A stretch of DNA of 64,000 nucleotides from positions 803,959 to 867,958 of the forward strand of contig CAJNDT010001291.1 in the NCBI GenBank assembly GCA_905221615.1. Reading direction: 5' to 3'. Below the pieces are notes generated by a model. That model was not told the DNA's origin. It was given only the letters and a program-made list of their open reading frames with translations, and searched no databases. Source of the stretch: Symbiodinium sp. CCMP2592 (Eukaryota > Sar > Dinophyceae > Suessiales > Symbiodiniaceae). A program made the position numbers and the translations under genes. Shown here in pieces: positions 34,321-44,490 of this stretch. Position 1 is the stretch's first letter; each line of letters opens with the position of its first letter.

Positions 34321-34770
34321 ATGCTATACATCTTATTTACGAGGTATCGGGCGGCCCTCTACACGTCCACTGTACTACTGATGTTGTTCAGCTGCCAACT
34401 CCGGGTTGGGGAGGCCCCAAATACGTTTTATAAGCGGTTTGTTGGACCTTCTAAGGCACATGAGCGAACACTTAGAACAAGGTTCTGGGGTATGTGGTAT
34501 TTATACGAGTCTGACTACGAAAGTGCTGACCTTGTGGCCTGCGTCGGTATACGTGATGCAAATCTGACTTTCGCTTCGCAATGCGGCAACATCTCAAGGG
34601 CTTTCTTCTTACGGCTCAGCGGAGAGAGGATACGGGACCTAGTGGGTTTTGCCTTGGATTTAAGGCAAAACTTTGCGTCCTCGATGCCTTCACGCCACTC
34701 TGCCTCACCTTTGCCCAGATTTGGGAGTAGTGGCCGAACGTGCCGGTCCAGTGCGAGTGGCTACAGTTGA
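34321..34770 (+). CDS. coding-like frame, unknown product
   Basis: 149 open codons in a unique island between F2 and F3 copies. The middle has mixed charged and hydrophobic composition (FYKRFVGPSKAHERTLRTRF, then YESDYESADLVACVGIRDAN and SGERIRDLVGFALDLRQNFA). The start ATG follows another open frame (33944-34381) that overlaps the F2 element. No domain, signal peptide or paired splice sites recognised; it could be an exon of a larger gene, a fragment, or chance. Confidence 0.3.
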   Translation: MLYILFTRYRAALYTSTVLLMLFSCQLRVGEAPNTFYKRFVGPSKAHERTLRTRFWGMWYLYESDYESADLVACVGIRDANLTFASQCGNISRAFFLRLSGERIRDLVGFALDLRQNFASSMPSRHSASPLPRFGSSGRTCRSSASGYS

Positions 34771-35008
34771 AACCTGACGGTGCCACGCCACAAGGTCCCA
34801 GTGGCTGTGAAGTGCCGGTGCAGAATGCGCTTGCTGCTCGCAGCCGTCCGATTTGACTGTCGGATGTTCCACTCTCAAACCCAAAATACCTCACGCCCGA
34901 ATCCCACCTTTGTCTCTGACAATGCGGGTTTAACCCGTCTACTGCTCCTGCCTTAAACTCCTAGCGCTTACATGTTTAGCAGGACATTATATCATCACTG
35001 ATACATAC

Positions 35009-35132
35009 AGAGAATCACGGCACTTAGTTAGCAGGATTAAAAGTACATCAATTTAGGGTTATGGGTAGATATTAGAAGAACCGATTCCCTACTTGTAACC
35101 CTACCCACAAATTCCCTTGATCCTCTAAGTAG
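35009..35132. mobile_element. foldback element, family F3, diverged
   Basis: AGAGAATCACGGCACTTAGT and CCCTTGATCCTCTAAGTAG. Confidence 0.6.
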
Positions 35133-36494
35133 CGACAGTTCAATGGCCGTACAGAGAAAAGGGCATAGTCATCAGCTCTAAATACGGTTTAGGGGTTAGG
35201 GCAAAGGGGTTTGAGGATTCGGATGTAGGGTTAGGGAACTGCATGCACATGCCCTCTCAAGCCAAGGGTCTAGCACAACAAATTGGCACGTGGACAACCT
35301 TACATCCAGGGAGCACAGTACTTTGTAGTGAGCAATCTAAACATGAGGTCATGGCACAGCCCCCGAGCTCTACCACCTGCCTACACCCCAAACCCCGAAC
35401 CGAAGCTAAACTCTAAACCTTAAAGCTCAAGCCGAAGCATTCGTCGATAAGCTCCGGCCCCTAAACCCTAAACCCTAAAGCCCGAAACCCTAAAACCCTA
35501 AAACCCTAAAACCGTACACCGCTCCGGCCACCTCCCAAAAAAGGTTGGCAGCGTCCTTGGGTCGTAGCTCTGGCGCCTCCGCGGTGTTTGGGGTTCAGGT
35601 TTTGGGAATTCACAGGTTTAGGGCTTAAAGGGGGCTAGGGGTTTAGGGGTTTAGGGTTTTAGGTTTAAAGGGGTTTAAAGGGCTTTAAGGGTTTAGGGGT
35701 TTAGGGTTTAAAGGGGTTTAGGGGTTCAGGGTTTAGGTGTGGAGGGTTCTGGATTTCTCCAAGGTGCCTCTAGGAGGTTGCAAGGCATTTCGTCGAAGGC
35801 TTTATGGGCTGCAGGCTTTAGGGCAAACTTTAGGGTTCAGGGCTCATGGTTTACAGGCTTTTTATGGGAACGGAAAGGACTTCTGCGGAAGCACAACTGC
35901 CGAAACGTGTCATTAACGTTTATGGCCTTGCGGAGTTTGGTTTGCCGGTTTGCGGTTGATCGGGTTTCCTGGCTTGCGCCTCTAGGGGTTCAACACAACT
36001 CAAGGTAAGGCTTCGTGGGGTCTGGACTTCGAGGTTTAGGGGTTGCAGGGTTTATGGACCATGGGGACCCAAAAAGATTCAAATGTTAGGCCGTTAACTT
36101 AGGGTTTAGGGTCTGCGGCTCTAAACCCCCTAGGGTTCCGTCTTAAGGCTTAAGGGTCTTCCAAGGGCAAGACCAGACGCCCATGCAACCCTTGTAACCC
36201 CTGCAACTTGACGGTGCTTTACAAAAGCCCAAAAAGCTTCCGGAAAGCCCGACACCAAAACCCCAATCCTTGAACTTCTAGCTTCCGTCCTAGCACCCCT
36301 AAACCCTAAACCTTAAACCCTAAACCCTAAACCCAAAAAAACCCTAAGATACTAAACCCCCGAGGTCCCCTAAGAACTACCTGGAACATCAAGGCCCGAA
36401 CAGGAACCCTTCGAGTCCGGCAGAACTGTAGAGCCCTTAACGGCCTCCAGATCCTAAACCCTTACAACCCTAAACCCCCTTAAAGCCTTATCCC

Positions 36495-36615
36495 TACTTA
36501 GAGGCCCAGGGGACTTAGTAAGTCGGTTATAAGTAGGGTTATAATTGGGGTAACTCCATTTAGGGTACTTATAACCTTACTTATAACCTACTAAGTCCCC
36601 TGGGCCTCTAAGTAG
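36495..36615. mobile_element. foldback element, family F3, with co-varied arms
   Basis: TACTTAGAGGCCCAGGGGAC and GTCCCCTGGGCCTCTAAGTA are perfect complements, although both differ from the usual GATCA/TGATC at the same place. Confidence 0.95.
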
Positions 36616-36779
36616 CCTTAGACGCCACGGCCACAACCCTAAAATCTCACATGCTAAGCTCCCAAACCTTAAACTCTAGACCCCAAACTCTCAAACCCCT
36701 TGCCCATCAAACCCCCTAAACCCGGCAACGCGAAATCCCAAAATCCTATTTCGCCCAAACTCCCTAAACCCTGAACCCC

Positions 36780-36875
36780 TACCTTAAGCCGGAATAACAT
36801 ACCTTTTTAGGGTTCCTTATTATGATTTCCTTATATAAGTCCTTAAAAAGGTAGGTTATTCCGGCTTAAGGTAGG
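36780..36875. mobile_element. foldback element, family F5, perfect
   Basis: TACCTTAAGCCGGAATAAC pairs with GTTATTCCGGCTTAAGGTA, and CCTACCTTTTTAGG-type core arms lie inside. The outer stem sequence is absent from the other F5 copies. Confidence 0.93.
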
Positions 36876-36942
36876 CCCTGACCCCTAAAAACTCTGGGGT
36901 CCCTACACCAAAGCAACCCCCTAAGCCCTAATCCCTAAACCT

Positions 36943-37070
36943 AAGGGGAAAAGGAGGGACCCTTAATGGGGACCCCTACCCTATAATGGCCTATATAATG
37001 GGTATATAGTAGCTATATTGAGGGTATATACCTAGGGGTCCTTGTTAAGGGTCCCTCCTTTTACCCTTGG
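36943..37070. mobile_element. foldback element, family F11
   Basis: AAGGGGAAAAGGAGGGACCC and GGGTCCCTCCTTTTACCCTT, with inner GGGGACCCCTACCC and CCTAGGGGTCC pairs. Confidence 0.88.
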
Positions 37071-37985
37071 ACTAAACCTAACCCTAAACCATTAAGGCCT
37101 AAGGAACCCTCATCCCTGAACCATGAAATATCCTGAATTCCGAAGCTAAGGTACCAAAATAAACTGACCAGCCCTAAACCCTGACTCCCTAAACCCTGAC
37201 CCCCTAACATCCTAAATCCCTAAATCACCAAAAACCCCAAAAGCCTAAAAAACCCAACTCACTAAAACCCCAACTCCCTAAACCCCAACTCCCTAAACCC
37301 CCTAATCCCCTAAACCCTTCAACTCTAAACCCTTAAACCCTAAACCCTAAAAGAAGCCCAGCCAGGGACCTGGGAGGCGCCGAGCATCCGCTGGAGCAGC
37401 TTGGGAGCCTCGTTCGGCCGCAAAAGGGCCCAGAGCTCGGGGCGGCTTCTGGGGTTTCAATTCTTCTGGGGTTTAGGGTTTAAGGTTGTAGGGTTTAAGG
37501 CTTTAGGGTTTCAGGGTTTCGGGCTTTAGGGTTTTAGGGTTTAGGGTTTTTGGGGTTAGGGGGCTTTTAGGTTTAGGGTTTAGGGTTTTAGGGTTTAGGG
37601 TGCAGGGTTTCAAGGCTTCTGGGGTTTAGGGTTCAAGGTTTTAGGGTTTAGGGCTTTAGGGTTTTCGGGTTTTAGGGCTTTAGGGTTTTAGGGTTTAGGG
37701 TTTAGGTTTTCAAGGCTTCTGGGGTTTAGGGGCTTGGGGGCTTAGGGTTTAGGGTTTCAAGGCTTCTGGGGTTTAGGGCTTTGGGGGTTTAGGGTGTAGG
37801 GTTTCAAGGCTTCTGGGGTTTAGGGTTTTTGGGGTTCGGGAATTAGGGTTTAGGGTTTTAGGGCTTAGGGTTTAGGGTTTCAAGGCTTCTGGGGTTTAGG
37901 TTTTGGGGGTTTAGGGTTTAGGGTTTCAAATCTTCTGGGGTTTAGGGTTTTGGGGGTTTAGGTTTCGGGTTTAGGGTTTAATGTG

Positions 37986-38118
37986 TACTTAGAGGATCAA
38001 GGGACTTAGTAAGCAGGGTTATAAATACGGTAACTAAAGGTATATCGGTATATCTACTTATAACCCCAGTTAAGGTACTTATACCCCTACTGACTAGGTC
38101 CCATGATCCTCCAAGTAG
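37986..38118. mobile_element. foldback element, family F3
   Basis: TACTTAGAGGATCAAGGGAC and CCATGATCCTCCAAGTA with central GGTATATCGGTATATC. Confidence 0.9.
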
Positions 38119-38375
38119 GTTGAGGGATTTACAGTGTCAAGTTTAGGGTGTAGGTTCGGGGTAGGGTTTAGGGTCAAGGGCTTCAGGTTTATGGTCTAAG
38201 GTTCAGGGATTTAAGGTCTAGGGGTTGGGGTTCAAGGTCTAGGGTTTAGGGTGTAGATTTTAGTCTTAGGGTTTAGGTGTAGGGTTTAGGGTCTGATTTT
38301 TGAGGGGTCAAGGTAGATTCTACGGGTTCATATTCATGTGTGGCAAGCCCCAATCGACACGGCTCTCCTCCGGCG

Positions 38376-38793
38376 TCAGGACCGTGGCCTTCCCGACTGC
38401 ATCTGCCTCCTTCTCTCCGCGAATCCACTGATCGGTGGGAACTGCGAACATAAAACGCCTCCTTTGTCTTCTTCGGTGACCTTGTGCGGCATTTCCCAGT
38501 CTTGCACTTTGTTGACGATGCCTCCGCTTTCCCAGGCACCACCATCATGGAATTGGAACACCACACTGCATAACTATGTGGCGCGGGAGGCTACCGCTCA
38601 ACTTGACCGGGCGTTCCTACGTGCAAGGCTGGCCTTGTCTTGTTGAGCGCCTTGTTTTGTTTGGCTTTCTTGAACCGTAGCAGCTTCTTACGCAAATACT
38701 CCCACCGGCACCCATCGTCCACATGCTAGTTCCATCACCTTCTTTCTGCCGACTCTTCTGTCCACGACGGTCGATGTCGTGTAACTTGAGCAT
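38376..38793 (-). CDS. candidate split gene in repeat matrix, unknown product
   Basis: Two minus-strand open pieces look coding. The first starts at ATG 38791-38793 (MLKLHDIDRRGQKSRQKEGD) and stays open to a good donor GTAAGA at 38691. The DxDxxG motif recalls an EF-hand loop, but the acidic residue expected at position 12 falls at 13, so I do not call calcium binding. The second, from an acceptor ATGCAG at 38566, reads VVFQFHDGGAWESGGIVNKV and ends at the TGA at 38376. The simple GTAAGA join is out of phase; a weaker donor after AGCAT (GTGGAC) would keep frame. The true structure is unresolved. A CCCTAAA tract (38806-38843) lies 13 bp upstream of the ATG. Confidence 0.35.
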
Positions 38794-38805
38794 CTTGCAG
38801 ATTCA

Positions 38806-38843
38806 GAACCCTAAACCCTAAACCCTAAACCCTAAACCCTAAC
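38806..38843. repeat. near-perfect CCCTAAA run
   Basis: About five consecutive heptamers, just 5' of the candidate gene on the minus strand. Confidence 0.9.
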
Positions 38844-38911
38844 GGATTGGATTGACGGATTGACGAACATGCACATGGATTCGGGGTGATCGCAGCGCAT
38901 TACCCCCGCAA

Positions 38912-38990
38912 GGCTCCATAGATAGTTCCTTTTTGGGATTACCTTATAGGATTCTAAATATGAACCCCAAAGAGGAACTACTATGGAGCC
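38912..38990. mobile_element. foldback element, family F16
   Basis: GGCTCCATAGATAGTTCCTT and AGGAACTACTATGGAGCC. The smallest of the clear foldbacks (79 bp), single copy. Confidence 0.82.
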
Positions 38991-39072
38991 ATTACAAAGT
39001 GAAAGTCTCAAGGGGCAACTAGAGAGTTTCCGACTCTTCAGATTTGCCAGTCAAAACACTTCAAGAAGTGCT

Positions 39073-39181
39073 CCCAGAGACTCCAATATCCCTCAACTAA
39101 GGAATATTCCTTAAATCATATTAGGGATCCTATTATAATTTAAAGTATATTCCTTAATTAAGGGATATTGGAGTCTCTGGG
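39073..39181. mobile_element. foldback element, family F1
   Basis: CCCAGAGACTCCAATATCCC and GGGATATTGGAGTCTCTGGG are exact complements. Confidence 0.95.
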
Positions 39182-40282
39182 CTCAACACCCGAAGCTTTC
39201 GCATCTTGCGAAGCCATCCCGAACCTCCCAAAGCCCTAGACTCAGATTATCATCCCCTTCTTCCATTCTTCCAAGGGCCAAAACCCTAAACACTAGACCC
39301 CAGACACTAAACCCCTAAACCCTAAACCCTAAACCCTAAAACCCTCAACCCTCAACCCTAAAACCCTAAAACCCTAAACCCTAAAACCCTAAACCCTAAA
39401 CCGGACCACCAGGGTCTCCAAACTTCGGAACCTTTTTGGGCCCGGGCCGTGAAACAGACCTGCTTGTGAGCCCTACCTGTTGGAGCCAGCTCTGGGCTGA
39501 GGGCTTAGTCTAGCCCGTAGGGTTTCGGGTTTCGGGGCCGTAATAATTATGATAGGGGTTTGGGGAGGCTTGAGATGATGATTAATCGGAGCCCTGCAGA
39601 CTGGCCTTAGCCATTCGGCGTCTTTATTAGGGCTTCGAATGTGGGGTTCACCACAGAACCTGGTGGTCTTTGAGGGTCGAAGGCCAAGACTTGCGCTGTG
39701 GACTCGCGAGCACCCTAGCCTAGAGCTTGCTTTTTTTGTTGTGGCTCAATTTCCTCCTCCCTTAGGGCCGGTAGGAATGGCACCAGGTTTAGGATATCTG
39801 CTTTTAGGGTTTAGGGTGCGGGGCTTGAGGTTCGAAGACTAAGGCTTGAGGATCTCAGGCTCCCGATATGGTGCCTTTAGGGGTAATGTCAAGGTCGGAA
39901 TAATTAGTAATATACGTTTCCTGAGTACTCCCTATTGCAACTGGCAGGGTTTAGGGTTTAAGGGCCTGCAGGATCAGCTAACTTGGTAAGTAGGTTAGAG
40001 GTTGTAGCTATCCTTACCAGTTCTGAGGCATCCTGCTCAGAACTCCGCTTGTTTTCGACTTACTAACTCCTGCATAAAGCCCTTCTGGAACCCCCAAACA
40101 AGCAGAGCTAAGTCCCCTGATGCTCCAACAGGCGTTCCGTAAAAGTAGAAGTAAGAGTAACCCTTGATCCAAATTCCCCTGCACCCTTAACCCTAAACGC
40201 CAGACAACCCATGATCCCAATGCCTCTGAGACCCTCAACCCTACGGCCCTCTTTGCTTGGAGCATGAAGGATTTCAGCGTGA

Positions 40283-40360
40283 TATAGGGGCCTTCATAAT
40301 TAGAAGAGGGTTTGGGGGTATATGGTGTATGGTTTATATTACTAGTATCCCCATAATAAA
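40283..40360. mobile_element. partial foldback element, family F2
   Basis: TATAGGGGCCTTCATAATTA is intact on the left, but no matching right arm was found. A further fragment (GGGGCCGTAATAATTATGAT) lies at 39535. Confidence 0.5.
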
Positions 40361-40603
40361 ACCCAATAGATACACTCACCTAATCCTAGAAGGAGCCCTA
40401 TCTACACTCACCAAAACGGTAATATAAGCCCTCCTCCCTAAACCCTAAACCCTAAACCCTAAACCCCTAAACCCCTAAATCCTAAACCCTAAACCCCTAA
40501 ACCCTAAACCCTAAACCCTAAACCCCTAAACCCTAAACCCTAAACCCTAAACCCTAAACCCTAAACCCGAACCAGGCACCAAGGCTCACTCGCCTTGAAA
40601 CTC

Positions 40604-40762
40604 CCTGGTGCTTAGTAGGGAATGGGGCACCGGATCCCTATAGTAGTCCCTTTTTACTGTGGTTTAGGGTTTAGGGTTTAGGGGTTTAGGGTTTAGGGTT
40701 TTTTATAATCTCCAATTCTAATCCCCATAACCCATTTCCCCCAGTCGCTACTAAGCACCAGG
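40604..40762. mobile_element. foldback element F17 with telomere repeats in its centre
   Basis: CCTGGTGCTTAGTAGGGAAT and GCTACTAAGCACCAGG are the arms. The centre at about 40660-40705 contains five TTTAGGG-type heptamers, in opposite orientation to the CCCTAAA run that ends 35 bp before it. Confidence 0.8.
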
Positions 40763-41084
40763 CAGAGAGAATCTACTGATAGGAGACTTGCTAAGTTTTC
40801 CCGGATCCTAGAAGTAAGCCGTACGCCTCCAAGCCCTCTCAGACCCTCTACTAAAACTCAGCACCCCCTCAAACCCTGAACCTTAAACTCCAAGACCCTT
40901 AAAAAAAAAACCATACCCCTAAAGTTCTAAATCCTCAAGACCCGGAACTCCTGAATGTCAAAATCCTCAAGAGCCTCAGGCCCAAGCCGTGCCTGAGGGA
41001 AGTAGCTTTCCGGCCACGGCGGGCGACCGCAGGAGGTTCGAGAGCTCCCGGGCGCGAGGCTACACCTGGGACACGGAGAGTCCT

Positions 41085-41435
41085 TATATAAGGGGTCCTG
41101 TAGGGGTTCCTTCAAGGGGTCGTCCTTAAAGGCTTCCTTTAAGGGGTCCTAGAAGGATTCCTTTAAGGGATCTTTTTAAGGCTTCCTTAAAGCGGTCCTT
41201 TAAGGATTCCTTTCAGGGGTCCTTAAAGGCTTCCTTTAAGGGATCTTTAAGGCTTCCGTTAAGGGATCCTTAAAGGCTTCCTTTAAGGGATCTTTTTAAG
41301 GCTTCCTTTAAGCGGTCCTTTCAGGATTCCTTTAAGGTGTCCTTTAAGCCTTCGTTTAAGGGGTCTTTTAAGGATCCGTATCAGGGGTCCTTTAAGGATC
41401 CTCTAAGGGGTCCTTGAAGGATCCTTCACGGGCTC
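41085..41435. repeat. AAGG/CCTT-rich minisatellite
   Basis: Variants of GGGTCCTTTAAGGATTCC and GGCTTCCTTTAAGGGATC repeat at about 18-27 bp. Each unit contains the self-complementary CCTTTAAGG or CCTTAAGG core. Confidence 0.9.
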
Positions 41436-41507
41436 AGTTCCTGTCAGGGTTCCTACAACTTGTTGGCAAGGGTTCGGCAGTTTTCGGAAGTTTCTATGAT
41501 CATACTA

Positions 41508-41632
41508 TACTTAGAGGATCATGGGACCTAGTACGTAGGGCTAAAAGTGCTATAAGTAAGGTTATAAGTAGGTATAGTTATAGTTACCTTCCGCATAACC
41601 CTACTTACTAAGTCCCCCGATCCTCCAAGTAT
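41508..41632. mobile_element. foldback element, family F3, bordering the tandem array
   Basis: TACTTAGAGGATCATGGGAC and CCCCGATCCTCCAAGTATA. It ends 4 bp before the array begins. Confidence 0.92.
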
Positions 41633-41666
41633 ATGCTCTGGAGGCGATGCTGTAGTAGGGGTTTAC

Positions 41667-41930
41667 TGCGCCAGGACGAAAGTTCGTCGCATCCGGTAGG
41701 TCTGCTAACACATACTCGCAAACCCCTTTCCCCCATAGACTCCTTCACGAAGTCGCGATGTTTGGCAAGGACGTCACTAATTCCTCCGTCGGAACAAAAA
41801 AACAGTGTATGTTCATTTTGGCATGGAAATTCCTCCGCTAGCCAGGCCACGTAAAATGCACTTCTTCGTACTCCGAGTCCTCCGCCAAGCAAAGGCATCT
41901 TAGTGCGACAAAACTTTCATCCTGCTGATG
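41667..41930 (-). repeat. array module C, copy 1 (coding-like on minus)
   Basis: Module C starts TGCGCCAGGACGAAAGTTCG and runs about 267 bp to CATCCTGCTGATG. The minus strand is open as MPLLGGGLGVRRSAFYVAWL, then AEEFPCQNEHTLFFCSDGGI, then SDVLAKHRDFVKESMGERGL and a Cys-containing tail. No family recognised. Other copies start at 43254, 44491, 45191, 45674, 46292, 46986 and 48262. Confidence 0.8.
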
Positions 41931-43253
41931 CTCGCCCGCGACTAAAAACGAGTAGGCACCCGTCCAAAAAACCTCCTCCGTGTGACACATGCTGGCCTGG
42001 CCGAACTAGCGGTCTTGGAATTCATGCCCCGTCCAAAAAACCTCCTCCGTGTAACACATGCTGGCCTGGCCAAACTAGCGGTCTTGGAATTCATGCTGCT
42101 CGCCCGCGACGAAAAACGAGTAGGCACCCGTCCAAAAAACCTCCTCCGTGTGACACATGCTGGCCTGGCCAAACTAGCGGTCTTGGAATTCATGCTGCTC
42201 GCCCGCGACTAAAAACGAGTAGGCACCCGTCCAAAAAACCTCCTCCGTGTGACACATGCTGGCCTGGCCGAACTAGCGGTCTTGGAATTCATGCCCCGTC
42301 CAAAAAACCTCCTCCGTGTGACACATGCTGGCCTGGCCAAACTAGCGGTCTTGGAATTCATGCTGCTCGCCCGCGACGAACGAGTAGGCACCCGTCCAAA
42401 AACCTCCTCCGTGTGACACATGCTGGCCTGGCCAACTAGCGGTCTTGGAATTCATGCTGCTCGCCCGCGACTAAAAACGAGTAGGCACCCGTCCAAAAAA
42501 ACCTCCTCCGTGTGACACATGCTGGCCTGGCCGAACTAGCGGTCTTGGAATTCATGCCCCGTCCAAAAAACCTCCTCCGTGTGACACATGCTGGCCTGGC
42601 CAAACTAGCGGTCTTGGAATTCATGCTGCTCGCCCGCGACGAAAAACGAGTAGGACCCGTCCAAAAAACCTCCTCCGTGTGACACATGCTGGCCTGGCCA
42701 AACTAGCGGTCTTGGAATTCATGCTGCTCGCCCGCGACTAAAAACGAGTAGGCACCCGTCCAAAAAACCTCCTCCGTGTGACACATGCTGGCCTGGCCGA
42801 ACTAGCGGTCTTGGAATTCATGCCCCGTCCAAAAAACCTCCTCCGTGTGACACATGCTGGCCTGGCCAAACTAGCGGTCTTGGAATTCATGCTGCTCGCC
42901 CGCGACGAAAAACGAGTAGGCACCCGTCCAAAAAGCCTCCTCCGTGTGACACATGCTGGCCTGGCCAAACTAGCGGTCTTGGAATTCATGCTGCTCGCCC
43001 GCGACTAAAAACGAGTAGGCACCCGTCCAAAAAACCTCCTCCGTGTGACACATGCTGGCCTGGCCGAACTAGCGGTCTTGGAATTCATGCCCCGTCCAAA
43101 AAACCTCCTCCGTGTGACACATGCTGGCCTGGCCAAACTAGCGTTCTTGGAATTCATGCTGCTCGCCCGCGACGAAAAACGAGTAGGCACCCGTCCAAAA
43201 AACCTCCTCCGTGTGACACATGCTGGCCTGGCCAAACTAGCGGTCTTGGAATT

Positions 43254-43520
43254 CATGCTGCGCCAGGACGAAAGTTCGTCGCATCCGGTAGGTCTGCTAA
43301 CACATACTCGCAAACCCCTTTCCCCCATAGACTCCTTCACGAAGTCGCGATGTTTGGCAAGGACGTCACTAATTCCTCCGTCGGAACAAAAAACAGTGTA
43401 TGTTCATTTTGGCATGGAAATTCCTCCGCTAGCCAGGCCACGTAAAATGCTCTTCTTCGTACTCCGAGTCCTCCGCCAAGCAAAGACATCTTAGTGCGAC
43501 AAAACTTTCATCCTGCTGAT
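43254..43520 (-). repeat. array module C, copy 2
   Basis: One A fewer in the A-run of the GGAACAAAAAACAGTG segment shifts the minus frame relative to copy 1, so only MKESMGERGLRVCVSRPTGC onward is in frame with the following units. Confidence 0.75.
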
Positions 43521-43999
43521 GCTCGCCCGCGACTAAAAACGAGTAGGCACCCGTCCAAAAAACCTCCTCCGTGTGACACATGCTGGCCTGGCCGAACTAG
43601 CGGCAGCGGTCTTGGAATTCATGCCCCGTCCAAAAAACCTCCTCCGTGTGACACATGCTGGCCTGGCCAAACTAGCGGTCTTGGAATTCATGCTGCTCGC
43701 CCGCGACGAAAAACGAGTAGGCACCCGTCCAAAAAACCTCCTCCGTGTGACACATGCTGGCCTGGCCGAACTAGCGGTCTTGGAATTCATGCCCCGTCCA
43801 AAAAACCTCCTCCGTGTGACACATGCTGGCCTGGCCAAACTAGCGGTCTTGGAATTCATGCCGCGCCCGCGACTAAAAACGAGTAGGCACCCGTCCAAAA
43901 AACCTCCTCCGTGTGACACATGCTGGCCTGGCCAAACTAGCGGTCTTGGAATTCATGCTGCTCGCCCGCGACGAAAAACGAGTAGGCACCCGTCCAAAA

Positions 44000-44240
44000 A
44001 ACCTCCCCTCCGTGTGACCTCTGCCTTGCCAAACTAAAAGCGGTCTTGGGAATTCATTCCCCGTCCAAAAAACCTCCTCCGTGTTACCTGCTGGCCTGGC
44101 CAAAACTCGCGGTCTTGAAATTCATGCTGCTTCGACCCGACGAAAAACAGTAGGCACCCGTCCAAAAAACCTCCTCCGGTGACACAGCTGTCCTGGCCAA
44201 CGACGTTCTTGGAAATTCCATGCTGCTCGCCCGCGACTAA
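44000..44240. repeat. error-like degenerate patch in the array
   Basis: About two and a half units here carry many single-base indels and substitutions, whereas neighbouring units are nearly identical. A second patch lies at 46765-46855. Confidence 0.7.
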
Positions 44241-44490
44241 AAACGAGTAGGCACCCGTCCAAAAAACTCCTCCGTGTGACACATGCTGGCCTGGCCGAAC
44301 TAGCGGCAGCGGTCTTGGAATTCATGCCCCGTCCAAAAAACCTCCTCCGTGTGACACATGCTGGCCTGGCCAAACTAGCGGTCTTGGAATTCATGCTGCT
44401 CGCCCGCGACGAAAAACGAGTAGGCACCCGTCCAAAAAACGTCCTCCGTGTGACACATGCTGGCCTGGCCAAACTAGCGGTCTTGGAATT

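Larger units (their letters stand above)
34771..38375. other. telomere-like matrix with foldback elements, no confident gene
   Basis: A unique patch at 34780-34990 and another at 35740-36060 (plus frame 35739-36008, partly protein-like) show no splice support. 37450-37985 is a TTTAGGG-derived minisatellite with a recurring CAAGGCTTCTGGGGTTTAGG unit. Confidence 0.5.
1146..41507. repeat. matrix of degenerate telomere-like heptamers (CCCTAAA/TTTAGGG)
   Basis: Most sequence between the unique islands consists of perfect or degenerate CCCTAAA (for example 1490-1855, 3255-3415, 8740-8850, 10972-11043, 17265-17345, 24380-24435, 24640-25015, 31260-31440, 36295-36350, 38806-38843, 39280-39405, 40435-40567) or the complement TTTAGGG (5355-5470, 13378-13510, 15300-15440, 25105-25275, 27660-28960, 31680-31960, 33000-33330, 35600-35750, 37450-37985). 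Orientation changes repeatedly, so this is interstitial rather than a chromosome end. The unit matches the dinoflagellate, plant and chromerid telomere repeat. Whether tracts arose by telomerase at breaks, by integration, or by amplification cannot be told from sequence. Confidence 0.9.
38844..41507. other. telomere-like matrix and repeats, no gene
   Basis: Contains F16, F1, F17 and a partial F2, long CCCTAAA runs at 39280-39405 and 40435-40567, and the AAGG/CCTT minisatellite at 41085-41435. Frame plus 39639-39842 has no support. Confidence 0.6.
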
